Part shown: one piece after another, positions 49,197 through 57,910 of the stretch
Position numbering within the stretch: the stretch's first letter is position 1
Layout of the letters: each line of letters starts with the position of its first letter
Assembly: GCF_019966535.1 (NCBI RefSeq)
Contig: NZ_JAIMID010000018.1
Span: forward strand, 81,190-145,189
DNA length: 64,000 bases
Reading direction: 5' to 3'
Source of the DNA: Mesobacterium pallidum
GTDB lineage: Bacteria > Pseudomonadota > Alphaproteobacteria > Rhodobacterales > Rhodobacteraceae
Program-made: the position numbers and the translations under genes
The notes under the pieces: model-generated
The model's database searches: none
Told to the model about the DNA's origin: nothing
Seen by the model: the letters and a program-made list of their open reading frames with translations, nothing else

Positions 49197-50099
49197 CTAG
49201 TCGATGCTTGTGCCCGCTCGCACCCTAAGCGACCCGAATGCTTCAGCCAGAACGCTGGCGATTCCGATCGCATTCGATGGATGCGGTATGGTGTCGGTGG
49301 TGATGATCCTTGCGGCACCGGCTGCCAGAATGTCATCATGCGCGGAACCGGCGAAAACCGCGTGGATCACGAGGCACACCGGCGCGCGGGTGCCCGCCGC
49401 AACGAGCCGTTCAATGGTGCGCACCAAGGTCCGCCCCGAAGAGGCGATATCGTCCAGGATCACGGGCGTGCCATTGCGCAACGCGGCATTGTCCGGCACG
49501 CTGACCTCGACCTGACGGTCGCCGGTCCGGACCTTGCGCAGCACTTCATAGGGCCGTCCTGCCAGCCGGGCCACCTCGGCCACCCATTGCTGGCTTTCGC
49601 TGTCGGGCCCCAAAAGAACGGCGTCGGGCAGGTTTGTCTTGATCCAGTTCGCAAGCAGTGGGGCGGAAACGGCGCGCACCGCTGGGATCGGGAAAACCTC
49701 CTCCAGCCGCGCGATCCGGTGCAGATGCGGATCGACCGTCACCAGCCAGTCGAAACTTTCCCCCAGGAATTGCGCGAACAGCCGCGCGCTGACCGCCTGC
49801 CCGGCCTCGAAACGGCGGTCCTGCCGCATGTAGCCTAGATAAGGTGCGATCAGACCGACGCGCCGCGCGCCGATTTCGCGGGCCGTCGCTGCGGCAAAAC
49901 GCAGGGGCAGCGCAAGATGGTCTGGATTGCGCAATGTCGCCAGGAGTGCCACGTCGGCCCCGTCCAGATCACCCGGCAAGGTCATCAGGCTTTCGCCATC
50001 GGGGAAATGGTGCCAGTCGAGTGTGCGCAATTCCGCCCTCATCGCGGGTGACAGAGTTTCGGCCAGTAGCTTCATTTCGGGAAACGGTATGAGGATCAT
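49197..50099 (-). CDS. prs: Ribose-phosphate pyrophosphokinase-like protein
   Basis: The 300-residue product has the PRPP synthetase pattern: DWHHFPDGESLMTLPGDLDG, ARRVGLIAPYLGYMRQDRRF, the KRVTPGEAVSA-like region FEAGQAVSARLFAQFL, VTVDPHLHR, and the PRPP loop VILDDIASSGRTLVRTIERL. The enzyme links ribose-5-phosphate and PRPP. It is a second, divergent type beside the expected chromosomal Prs. It overlaps the phosphorylase gene by 4 bp. In archaea such enzymes act with AMP phosphorylase in nucleotide salvage. Confidence 0.9.
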   Translation of the reverse strand: MILIPFPEMKLLAETLSPAMRAELRTLDWHHFPDGESLMTLPGDLDGADVALLATLRNPDHLALPLRFAAATAREIGARRVGLIAPYLGYMRQDRRFEAGQAVSARLFAQFLGESFDWLVTVDPHLHRIARLEEVFPIPAVRAVSAPLLANWIKTNLPDAVLLGPDSESQQWVAEVARLAGRPYEVLRKVRTGDRQVEVSVPDNAALRNGTPVILDDIASSGRTLVRTIERLVAAGTRAPVCLVIHAVFAGSAHDDILAAGAARIITTDTIPHPSNAIGIASVLAEAFGSLRVRAGTSID

Positions 50100-51604
50100 G
50101 ACACCCCCTCGGACAGCGTGAGAACCCCGGTTTGGGACTCGGCATAGGCCAGGGCATAGGCCAGTTCGCCCGGTGTCTCGGCATGGAGTTCATAGAGCGG
50201 CTGGCCTTTGTCCACCCGGTCGCCAACCCGCGTCAGCAGACGAATACCAGCGCATTTCTGACGCGGCGCGCCGGCCAGCTTGGCGATGCGTGCGATCCGG
50301 CGGTTATCCACGGATGTCAGGAGGCCCGCGTGGGGGGCGTGTATCTCGATCCGCTGCGCCGCCATTCCGGGTTCCCGGAACCCGCCCTGCGCCTCACAGA
50401 TCGCCATGAACTTGGCCGCAGCCGCGCCGCTGTCCAGCAGAGCCCGGGCCCGGCCCCGTCCCTGCCCCGCCGCACCGTCCGGTGCGAGGTCCAGAAGATG
50501 CCCGGCCAGATCGAGTGCCCTTTCAGCCAGATCGGCAGGCGCATCCTGCGCGCGCCGCAGGACCGCCAGCACATCGATGGCTTCCAGCGTCGGGCCGATT
50601 CCGCGCCCGACAGGGGCGATGCCGTCGCTGATATGCAGCGCCAGGTTCAGACCCAACGCGTTGCTGACCGCTGACATACGGACGCCGAGTGCCTCGGCAG
50701 CCTTCTCAGAGCGCACCTTGGCCGTGGGTCCGACCGGCATGTCGATCAGGACATGCGTGGCACCCGCCGCGGCCTTTTTCGACAGTACGCTTGCCACCAA
50801 CTGACCGGTCGAGTCGAAATCAAGCGGGCGTTCGACACGAATGAAATGATCGTCGGCGGGGCTGAGGGCGAGCCCGCCACCCCAGACGATGCACCCGCCT
50901 TCGGCTTCGACTACCCTGCGCAGCGCGCCGGCGTCGAGCGCAACGGGTGCCATAACCTCCATCGTGTCGGCCGTCCCTGCTGGCGATGTGATCGCACGGC
51001 TGGACGTCTTGGGAATCAGATGCCCTGCCGCCGCGACGATGGCAACCACGATCGGCGTCGTCCGATTGCCCGGCAGACCGCCGACGCAATGCTTGTCGAG
51101 AATGGTCCGCCCTCCCCAGTCGAGCGTCTGCCCGGCGCCCTGCATGGCGCGGGTCAGTGCCACGGTTTCGGGCTCATCCAGCCGCTCACCCGCACAGGCG
51201 GTGACGAAAGCGGCAAGGTCGAGATCGGACAGCCGGCTGTCGAGCGTGTCGCTCACGATTGCCGCGAACCCAGCCTGAGTCAACCTGTCGCCATAGGCTT
51301 TCGCCCGGATCATCGACGCGGAAACGGGGGGTTCGGGATGAGAAAACGCTCCCTTGTCCCCTGCCCGCGCGCCGAGCGCCGCCCAAGCTGAGGCGGACAG
51401 CGCCGCCTGATCCGCGGCAAGCCACGCTCCGCGGCCAACGACATTCAGGGTTGCGATGATCCAACGGTCCTCCAGGTCGATCCGCACTCGGGCCTGGGCC
51501 GCGAACCCCTCGGAGCGACAGATATGGCAGTCTTCGTTCATATAGACGACCGGTTGCCGGTAGGTGTCGATCCCGGCGGGGACAAGAGCAAGCGTATCGG
51601 TCAT
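50096..51604 (-). CDS. Thymidine phosphorylase/AMP phosphorylase-type enzyme
   Basis: The 502-residue protein belongs to the type-2 thymidine phosphorylase group that includes archaeal AMP phosphorylase. It has an N-terminal barrel-like domain (VYMNEDCHICRSEGFAAQAR), LTRAMQGAGQTLDWG, the phosphate-binding DKHCVGGLPGNRTTPIVVAI, KTSSRAITSPAGTADTMEVM, and LVASVLSKKAAAGATHVLID. It would phosphorolyse a nucleoside or nucleoside monophosphate. The AMP-type reaction gives ribose-1,5-bisphosphate. It is coupled by 4-bp overlaps to both the RNase and the prs genes. Confidence 0.88.
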   Translation of the reverse strand: MTDTLALVPAGIDTYRQPVVYMNEDCHICRSEGFAAQARVRIDLEDRWIIATLNVVGRGAWLAADQAALSASAWAALGARAGDKGAFSHPEPPVSASMIRAKAYGDRLTQAGFAAIVSDTLDSRLSDLDLAAFVTACAGERLDEPETVALTRAMQGAGQTLDWGGRTILDKHCVGGLPGNRTTPIVVAIVAAAGHLIPKTSSRAITSPAGTADTMEVMAPVALDAGALRRVVEAEGGCIVWGGGLALSPADDHFIRVERPLDFDSTGQLVASVLSKKAAAGATHVLIDMPVGPTAKVRSEKAAEALGVRMSAVSNALGLNLALHISDGIAPVGRGIGPTLEAIDVLAVLRRAQDAPADLAERALDLAGHLLDLAPDGAAGQGRGRARALLDSGAAAAKFMAICEAQGGFREPGMAAQRIEIHAPHAGLLTSVDNRRIARIAKLAGAPRQKCAGIRLLTRVGDRVDKGQPLYELHAETPGELAYALAYAESQTGVLTLSEGVS

Positions 51605-52983
51605 CGCGGCCGGTCCAGATAGACGGATTCGAGATGCTCCGGAACGCGCACGGATCGCCCAAGCTCGTGTTCGACGCGAAATCTCAGGGTGTCCGCGGCC
51701 GAAGGTTCCCCATGGGTCAGATAGGTCATCGCAGGTGCGGGACCGGCGGACATCCAGTGCAGGATTTCGTCGGCATCGGCATGCCCGGAAAATGACTGGA
51801 GCTGAACCACTTCGGCCTCTATCGGGAACTCTCGTCCAAACATGCGCAAACTCCGAGCACCTCCGGCCAGCGCCGCGCCACGCGTTCCGCCGGCCTGAAA
51901 GCCCGACAGCAGGATCGTGTTGCGCCTGTCGCCTCCGAAGCTTGCCAAATGGTGCAGAATACGCCCGCCGGTCAGCATTCCGCTGGCGGAGACGATGATT
52001 ATCGGGCCCTGGCGCGTGTTCAACTTCTTCGATTGCTCGACGGTGTTCACGCGCTTGGCAACTTCGAACATCGCGACGCAGTCTTCGCGGCTGACGTGAT
52101 GCTCGGCGTGGTGGCGGTGATAGATTTCGGTCGCATCCACGGCCATCGGGCTATTGAGGAACACCGGTACATATGGAATGTCCCCCCGCGCCATGAGGCG
52201 CGCGATACGCAGCATCAGCCCCTGCGCCCGTCCGACCGCAAAAGACGGGATCAGCACCGTGCCGCCGCGGGCAAATGTGCGCTTCAGGACCGGGGCCAGC
52301 TCGGCCTCGGGGTCGGTTTCGGGATGGGAGCGATTGCCGTAGGTGGATTCGCAGACCAGCACATCGGCCCCGCCGAAAGGTTCCGGTGGCCGCATGAGCG
52401 GGTCGGGATCATGGCCCAGATCGCCGCTGAAATGGACGACACTGTCGCCGATCTCGAAACGGATCTGGGCGGCGCCCAGAAGGTGCCCTGCAGGAATGAA
52501 ACGGGCGGCGACCCCGTCGCCGAGGTCGATCCTCTGATCGAAGCCATGCGGCTGAAGGCGTTCCAGCGCCGCCTCTGCATCCTTGAGCGTATAGAGAGGT
52601 TTGGGATTCTTGTGTTTGGAAAACCCCCTGCGGGCGGCAAAGCGCGCCTCTTCTTCCTGGATGTGTCCGCTGTCGGGCAGGATAAGCCCGCAAAGGTCTG
52701 CTGTCGCCTCGGTGCAATGGACCCGGCCGCCGAACCCCGCCCGGATCAGCGCCGGCAGGTATCCCGAATGGTCGAGATGTGCATGTGTGAGCAGCACCGT
52801 GTCGATCGTGTTCGGACGCACGGGAAACGGTTTGCGGTTGCGTTCGCGGAGGTTCTTGAAGCCCTGGAACAGGCCGCAATCCACGAGAATGCGCCGTCCC
52901 ATGGCCTCGATCAGATAACGCGATCCCGTCACGGTCCCGGCGGCGCCCAGAAAGCGTAGTTTCGGACGCGCGGTCGGGATCAT
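51601..52983 (-). CDS. Beta-CASP metallo-beta-lactamase-fold RNase
   Basis: The 460-residue protein has the MBL motif VLLTHAHLDHSGYLPALI (H67, H69, D71, H72). Its beta-CASP insert is marked by GGTVLIPSFAVGRAQGLMLR, VSASGMLTGGRILHHLA and the C-terminal His motif QSFSGHADADEILHW. These are characteristic of the RNA-cleaving CPSF73/YSH1-type enzymes. Start at ATG 52983 overlaps DUF5676 by 4 bp; a longer frame upstream is the shadow of that gene. It would supply oligonucleotides or nucleotides to the downstream phosphorylase. Confidence 0.93.
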   Translation of the reverse strand: MIPTARPKLRFLGAAGTVTGSRYLIEAMGRRILVDCGLFQGFKNLRERNRKPFPVRPNTIDTVLLTHAHLDHSGYLPALIRAGFGGRVHCTEATADLCGLILPDSGHIQEEEARFAARRGFSKHKNPKPLYTLKDAEAALERLQPHGFDQRIDLGDGVAARFIPAGHLLGAAQIRFEIGDSVVHFSGDLGHDPDPLMRPPEPFGGADVLVCESTYGNRSHPETDPEAELAPVLKRTFARGGTVLIPSFAVGRAQGLMLRIARLMARGDIPYVPVFLNSPMAVDATEIYHRHHAEHHVSREDCVAMFEVAKRVNTVEQSKKLNTRQGPIIIVSASGMLTGGRILHHLASFGGDRRNTILLSGFQAGGTRGAALAGGARSLRMFGREFPIEAEVVQLQSFSGHADADEILHWMSAGPAPAMTYLTHGEPSAADTLRFRVEHELGRSVRVPEHLESVYLDRPR

Positions 52984-53345
52984 GTCTCTGCCACCCTGTT
53001 CGCGATGGCGTTGTAGAGCCCGCCGAAGATCAACGCGGCATACCAGCCATAGAGAAAGCTCTCGACCAGACCGACGACGAAGCCGAGCGGTGTCAGCCAG
53101 ACAAACCCCGGCAGCAGGCCGGACCAGGTCTGGTACATTGCGTAGCCGGGGAAGATCAGGTCGAACGCGATGCAGACCAGATAGGTCACCGCCAGAAACA
53201 GGCTCAGCGCCCAGCCCAGCGGCACAAGGGGCAGGCGTGCGCGCCCCGTCGCAGTATCCGCGCCCATGACACAAGCCCTGCACGCCATGCGCAGGGCCAG
53301 GAAAAGGATCGCCGCGACTGCGGTGAGATAGATGATAGGCATCAT
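52980..53345 (-). CDS. DUF5676-type membrane protein
   Basis: The 121-residue protein has a leading hydrophobic span (MMPIIYLTAVAAILFLAL) and three further spans. FDLIFPGYAMYQTWSGLLPG and FVWLTPLGFVVGLVESFLYG match the DUF5676 pattern. Its function is unknown. It is the first gene of the operon and overlaps the RNase gene by 4 bp. Cys residues near the N-terminus (MACRACVMG) could bind a metal. Confidence 0.8.
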   Translation of the reverse strand: MMPIIYLTAVAAILFLALRMACRACVMGADTATGRARLPLVPLGWALSLFLAVTYLVCIAFDLIFPGYAMYQTWSGLLPGFVWLTPLGFVVGLVESFLYGWYAALIFGGLYNAIANRVAET

Positions 53346-53453
53346 GGCTTGTTCCCTCCTCGCCGCCGGTGGGACCGGTCGGCAAGAGCCTTGCTATCCG
53401 GGACCGCCGTGGCGTGGCTCGCGCGGGACGCAGATCCCGCGCGGGGTGTCGTG

Positions 53454-53618
53454 TCAGTGGCCGCAGCAGCAGCCGGATTTGGTCGGCGTTTCCTTAGCGG
53501 ATTCCGTGACGCGCGGCTCGGGTTTGGCTTGGCCCTGATTGTCGGATTTGCCGCCGCAACATCCGGTCGATTCCTTGGCGGCGCTGGCTTGCTTCGGGGT
53601 ATTGGAAAGACTGTCCAT
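53454..53618 (-). CDS. Cys-rich mini protein (54 aa)
   Basis: MDSLSNTPKQASAAKESTGC then CGGKSDNQGQAKPEPRVTES, ending in SGCCCGH. ATG 53618 follows AGGAGGTC at good spacing, so the longer upstream start is rejected. Two Cys clusters (CCGG and CCCGH) and a disordered middle suggest metal binding. It lies between the DUF5676 and phospholipase genes in the same direction. Confidence 0.65.
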   Translation of the reverse strand: MDSLSNTPKQASAAKESTGCCGGKSDNQGQAKPEPRVTESAKETPTKSGCCCGH

Positions 53619-53801
53619 CTGGACCTCCTCTTGTTGCCTTCGTTCTATAGACGCGGCTCGACGGACAGCATTACAGGAATTCAGACATTGGCGCATTTGC
53701 AGTGTGACGATGCGCGCGGACTCGCAGGCCGGAGGCAGTCACTTGGCAGCTCCGACCGGGACGCCCGATCCCGGCTGGCATGGGTCGAGCGGTTCTGACA
53801 G

Positions 53802-54998
53802 CTACAGCAGTCGGCGCGCGGCCCATCCAATCGCCTCCAGGCCACGCGCACGCAAGCCGCGGCGGTGCCAGACCGGCAGGGTGATTTCAGCGGCCTCTGC
53901 GAGATCGCCCAGATACTGTGCCTGCAGTTGCTCGGCCAGCGTCCGATCACGAGCGATCAACACGAGCTCCTGGTTGATGAACAGGCTCCGGTAGTCGAGG
54001 TTTGCCGAGCCCACGATCGACCAAGCCGCGTCGATGACCGAAGTCTTGGCATGCAGTTGGCGCGGCAGGTATTCATAGACCCTCACGCCCGCCGACAGAA
54101 GGTGCGCATATGCAGCCCGAGTCGCCCAGCCGGCGACCGGCGGATCGCTCCGGCGGGGGACCAGCAAACGTGCGTCCACGCCACGCCGGGCGGCGGCTTG
54201 AAGTGCGCGGGCGACCACGGTTCCCGGACTGAAATATGGTGAGGTCAAATAAACGTGGGTTTGCGCCATTTCGATCAACCCCGCATGCAGACAAGCAAGC
54301 CGCTTGCGGCACTTGCGCGAGTAGCTCGGCACCAGCAACCCCTCGATCCCCTTGGTATCATCGGGAATCGCGCTGGCCGGAAGCTGGCCAGCGTCAAACC
54401 AGAGTCGCTCGAAATGCCTGACAGCGAGCTCTGCCAGCGGGCCCGCGACGCGCAAATGAGTATCTCGTTGGCGGGTATCGCCGTGAAGTCGGCGCGAATT
54501 CAGCCGGCGAATGTTGAAGCCGCCCAGGAATGCTTCCCGGCCATCGACGACCAGAAGCTTGCGGTGGTTGCGTTGCAGATATCTCAGCGGATGCAGCAGG
54601 CTGAAGGGGCGAAACCAGCGGAACCGGACCCCGGCCTGTTTCAATTCGTCACGCAGCCTGCGAAAGTTTCTCTGGCCGGCACCGAAGGCGTCGAGGTGCA
54701 GCCGCACGTCAAGGCCGGCGCGCGCCTTTACCGCGAGCGCGGCCACGAAACGCGCACCGACCTCGTCGGCCGCAAAGATATAGGACTCCATGCGGATATC
54801 GCGCGTCGCGCGCTCAATCGCGGCGATCATCTCGTCGAAAAGCGCATCGCCTTCGACGAAAAGCCGGAACGTGCCCTCGCCCTCGCCGAGGTCCGGCACA
54901 CAGATCGCAGCGCGCGCTTGTTTGCTCGACCGCGTGACGCCCGTTGCTTTGCGGCTGATACCGTCCGCCCGAATGAAATGTTTGTTGAAGACGCGCAT
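53802..54998 (-). CDS. Phospholipase D/cardiolipin synthase-like protein
   Basis: The 398-residue protein has two HKD motifs, QRNHRKLLVVDGREAFLGGF (about 136-155) and QLHAKTSVIDAAWSIVGSAN (about 318-337). This is the two-catalytic-site layout of bacterial cardiolipin synthases. LFVEGDALFDEMIAAIERA and YLTSPYFSPGTVVARAL are also typical. It lacks the N-terminal membrane spans of ClsA and is closer in length to ClsB. It would make or remodel phospholipids at the membrane. It stands alone in the run, between the Cys-rich gene and the FAD reductase. Confidence 0.92.
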   Translation of the reverse strand: MRVFNKHFIRADGISRKATGVTRSSKQARAAICVPDLGEGEGTFRLFVEGDALFDEMIAAIERATRDIRMESYIFAADEVGARFVAALAVKARAGLDVRLHLDAFGAGQRNFRRLRDELKQAGVRFRWFRPFSLLHPLRYLQRNHRKLLVVDGREAFLGGFNIRRLNSRRLHGDTRQRDTHLRVAGPLAELAVRHFERLWFDAGQLPASAIPDDTKGIEGLLVPSYSRKCRKRLACLHAGLIEMAQTHVYLTSPYFSPGTVVARALQAAARRGVDARLLVPRRSDPPVAGWATRAAYAHLLSAGVRVYEYLPRQLHAKTSVIDAAWSIVGSANLDYRSLFINQELVLIARDRTLAEQLQAQYLGDLAEAAEITLPVWHRRGLRARGLEAIGWAARRLL

Positions 54999-55122
54999 AG
55001 TTCTCGCTTAGCGCCTCGTGGATCGGGCGGCAATGTCAGGGTCGGCGACAGGTCCGTCGCCTCCGGATGCGATGGCGCGAAAACCTGCTTTGATCTCGAT
55101 GGTGGCGCGATGGCCACGGCGG

Positions 55123-56301
55123 TCAGGCACCGGACACATCATGGAGACCGTGCTGGCACCAGACGCAATCGCAAGCGACATGGTCGCAACTGCGGTCTTT
55201 GAGGGGTTCGCGATAACGAAACCGGGCGAGTGGCAGCACGAAGCGCTTGGGGAACGACAGCCGGTAGGCCGAAGCGAATATCGATCGGGTGTGGTTCGCA
55301 TCGAGTTTTCCGATCAGATAGTCCAATCCGCGTGTACAAGTGTGGTTGTACATGAACCGATTGACCACGCCGGCACTCAGGCCCGGCTGCAAACTCTGCC
55401 GCCAGGCTTCGGTGTAGTCGGTTCCGTGTATCAGGCTCTCTGCCGCCAGCCGGCCCGTTCGCATCGCATAGCGCAACCCGAATCCTGCCAGCGCGTCCTG
55501 AAAACCCGCGTGCTCGCCGATCACCGGGTTTCCGCCCTGCATCGCTGTGCGTGGCAATCTGACATTCCCGAAACCGCCGAAACCGCGCGCATTCTGCATT
55601 TGCAGCCCGGCGTGACGTTCGAAATACGACACCGTCGCCGCAAGATGCTTCGCCTGGTCGCGAAACCCCGTGAAGATGCAACTTGCCACCGTTCCGCGTC
55701 CTTCGTGCACGAGCAGGTAGGCGTAGCCCTTCGGGGCCAGCTCCGTCCCGAACGCAAGCCATGCACCATCGGGCATGGCCGTTTCAAAGACGTAGCCGAC
55801 CGCGATGATATCAGCACCGCGCGGCCCGCCTGCCAGGATCATGTTCCCCGCCGTGGCCGTGACCCGATCATTGAACCGCACCTCGACCCCGGCCGCTTGG
55901 GCCTGATCCAGCAGGGCGCGGTCCAGCGTCCCCACGGCGTTGCCCCGCCGCAACAGATAGAACAGGGGCTTTGAATCATGAACCCGGTGCGCCGTGGCGC
56001 GGCTGTCAAAGACGACGCCTTCGGTGATACCGCGATGATCGAAATCGGTGGCGATTCCGACGGCAGCGAGTTCGTCCAGAACGTCCTGCGCGTCGGTCCA
56101 GTTCTCCAGACCGTGAAAATCGTCATGGAAACGGTGACCGACATCCTTGTGCCATTCACGCACCGTGACCCGGCGGTTGGCCTTGGCCAGAACTATCGCG
56201 CAGACGAGGCCCGCGGGCCCGGCTCCAACAATTTCAATCTGGTCATCGCTGGCGGCGGAATGGTCGGGCACAGGTGCCATCATCCCGCCGCTTTCCGGCA
56301 T
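55123..56301 (-). CDS. FAD-dependent oxidoreductase (geranylgeranyl reductase-like)
   Basis: The product is about 392 residues. The FAD-binding motif IEIVGAGPAGLVCAIVLAKA lies near residue 25 and TVREWHKDVG is at the end of strand 2. Later segments NPVIGEHAGFQDALAGFGLR and YAMRTGRLAAESL are the C-terminal FAD site of geranylgeranyl-reductase/lycopene-cyclase-type enzymes. Substrate unknown; lipid or isoprenoid reduction is likely, given the neighbouring lipid genes. ATG 56301 has GAGGG six bases upstream and is favoured over ATG 56283. A strong terminator hairpin lies upstream, so it has its own promoter. Confidence 0.82.
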   Translation of the reverse strand: MPESGGMMAPVPDHSAASDDQIEIVGAGPAGLVCAIVLAKANRRVTVREWHKDVGHRFHDDFHGLENWTDAQDVLDELAAVGIATDFDHRGITEGVVFDSRATAHRVHDSKPLFYLLRRGNAVGTLDRALLDQAQAAGVEVRFNDRVTATAGNMILAGGPRGADIIAVGYVFETAMPDGAWLAFGTELAPKGYAYLLVHEGRGTVASCIFTGFRDQAKHLAATVSYFERHAGLQMQNARGFGGFGNVRLPRTAMQGGNPVIGEHAGFQDALAGFGLRYAMRTGRLAAESLIHGTDYTEAWRQSLQPGLSAGVVNRFMYNHTCTRGLDYLIGKLDANHTRSIFASAYRLSFPKRFVLPLARFRYREPLKDRSCDHVACDCVWCQHGLHDVSGA

Positions 56302-56439
56302 CCAGTACCCTCGTGCCTTCTGGAGTTCAGGGCACAATCGCAGGATCCACCGACCGGTATCATGCGGCAGAGGACAATCCGGTCAACCAGTTTAGGCGAC
56401 GATGCCAGGCATCCTTCCCCTGCCGAACCTTGTGTAAAC

Positions 56440-56467
56440 GCCTGCGGGGTCTGATTCCCCCGCAGGC
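56440..56467 (-). terminator. Terminator hairpin after the CBS gene
   Basis: GCCTGCGGGG and CCCCGCAGGC pair perfectly (10 bp) around an 8-base loop. On the minus strand it follows the CBS-BON gene by about 110 bp and separates it from the FAD reductase gene. The bases after it on that strand read GTTTACACAAGG, so it lacks a strong U-run. Confidence 0.65.
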
Positions 56468-56575
56468 CATTTCTCCGCACTCGTCTGCATAATATCAGTG
56501 CCTTTCGAACATGTAGGAAACTTTTCCGGCCCGCAGGCCATCCAAATCGTGCGGAGCCTTGGCCGACAGAAATGA

Positions 56576-57271
56576 TCAAATGCCGTAGGCCCATGCCGCC
56601 AGTCGGCCCATGTGGATGTCAACACTGTGGACACCAGACACGTTTTCCACCGCGACGCGAATGGCGTTCTCTTCGAAATCGCTGTCTGCAACGCCCCAGA
56701 TCGCGACATTGCCCTTGTCAACGGTGTAGTTGATCAAGTTGACTGTCGCACCGGGAACCTCTTTCAGAGCTTCATCTATCTTCGAGCGCAGCACCCGATC
56801 ATCTTCCGATGGTTCCCCCAGTGCCCCGTCAGGAATTGCCGACAAGGCATGGAGCAGATTTGCCCGACTGACAATTCCAACGACGCGCTCCTCCCGCAGC
56901 ACCGGCACCCGTTTGATCCGGTGCTTTTCCAGAAGGCGCGCGATCTCGGCAATCGGTGTGTCCTCCTCGACCGAAACGACATCGCGGGTCATCACGTCCG
57001 CGATATGGTGGCTGTTGAGCTTGATGAAGTCCTGGGCAGAATTGCCAGAGCCGCCCAGCAGTTCGAGCCACCAGGATCGGCGCAGGCCGTCGGTGTCGCG
57101 GACGCGCCGCATCAGGTCTCCTTCGCTGACCAGTCCCTTGAGAGCGCCCTCTGAATCAACGACGGGGAGCGCGCTGACGTGATGCTCGAGCATCAGGCGC
57201 ACGGCGTCCTCGACTTTTCCGTCCTGCGGGACGGAGATCACGGATGTCGTCATGATATCCTTGGCTTGCAT
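56576..57271 (-). CDS. CBS-CBS-BON domain protein
   Basis: The 231-residue protein has two CBS domains (MQAKDIMTTSVISVPQDGKV, near residues 1-60; HHIADVMTRDVVSVEEDTPI, near 95-150). A BON domain (LRSKIDEALKEVPGATVNLI, then ENVSGVHSVDIHM) occupies about 160-225. CBS pairs sense adenine nucleotides, and BON domains bind membranes or ligands. Start ATG 57271 has GGAGG upstream and matches the family start. It is the last gene of the sigma/DUF3141 unit, 39 bp after the Rieske gene. Confidence 0.92.
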   Translation of the reverse strand: MQAKDIMTTSVISVPQDGKVEDAVRLMLEHHVSALPVVDSEGALKGLVSEGDLMRRVRDTDGLRRSWWLELLGGSGNSAQDFIKLNSHHIADVMTRDVVSVEEDTPIAEIARLLEKHRIKRVPVLREERVVGIVSRANLLHALSAIPDGALGEPSEDDRVLRSKIDEALKEVPGATVNLINYTVDKGNVAIWGVADSDFEENAIRVAVENVSGVHSVDIHMGRLAAWAYGI

Positions 57272-57310
57272 GTCGTTGCCTCCTTCGCAAGTAATGGGCC
57301 GATGCACCGA

Positions 57311-57910
57311 TCAGGTGCCGATCACCAGTTGCAGGTCATCGCCCAAATCATAGGGTGGGATGTCGAGGTTGCGTGGTGCCGGTCCTTTCCGTATCCGCCC
57401 CGACGTGTCGTAATGCGATCCGTGACATGGGCAGAACCAACCGCCGAATTCTCCGACTGCGGATCCGTCCTGACCCAGCGGTATACAGCCGAGATGGGTA
57501 CAGACACCGATGACTATCAGCCACTCGCCAGCCGCGTCCGCCGTGCGGTTCTCGTCACGCGCTGGCGTGTCGCCATTCAGGTTCGGGTTCTCGCGCGCAC
57601 TGTCGACAGTGTCGACAAGATCGTCGAGTTCGACCGCGCGCGCCGCCTCGATAGCCGCAACAGACCGGCGCCAGACGAAGACCGGGCGCCCCCGCCACTT
57701 GACCGTAATGCGTTGGCCCGGTTCGACGCCGGCAAGATCGACCCTGATCGTACCGGAGGCGGTCACGTCGGCTGAGGGATTCATCGAGTCGATCAACGGC
57801 CAGACCGCAGCCCCGACGGCAACCGCGCCGGTCGAGGCTGTAGCATAGTACAAGAAATCGCGCCGCTCAGTTGCAGGCGGCGGAACTGGGTGGTCTGCGG
57901 TCCTGTTCAT
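57311..57910 (-). CDS. petA: Ubiquinol-cytochrome c reductase-type Rieske protein
   Basis: The 199-residue product has a twin-Arg-type N-terminus (ERRDFLYYATASTGAVAVGA) and the Rieske 2Fe-2S boxes CTHLGCIPLG and FCPCHGSHYDTSGRIRKGPA. The latter is followed by PRNLDIPPYDL, all as in bc1 PetA. No cytochrome b or c1 gene is nearby, so it must either join a chromosome-encoded complex or serve another electron path. It overlaps the FabI-like gene by 4 bp (ATGA). An alternative Rieske isoform for low-oxygen or stress use is possible. Confidence 0.93.
   Translation of the reverse strand: MNRTADHPVPPPATERRDFLYYATASTGAVAVGAAVWPLIDSMNPSADVTASGTIRVDLAGVEPGQRITVKWRGRPVFVWRRSVAAIEAARAVELDDLVDTVDSARENPNLNGDTPARDENRTADAAGEWLIVIGVCTHLGCIPLGQDGSAVGEFGGWFCPCHGSHYDTSGRIRKGPAPRNLDIPPYDLGDDLQLVIGT

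Noticed and set aside
48468..49838. A 456-codon plus-strand open frame opposite phosphoketolase and prs
   Set aside because: Both minus-strand genes are strongly supported; the plus-strand translation has no domain and is rich in His/Arg/Gly.
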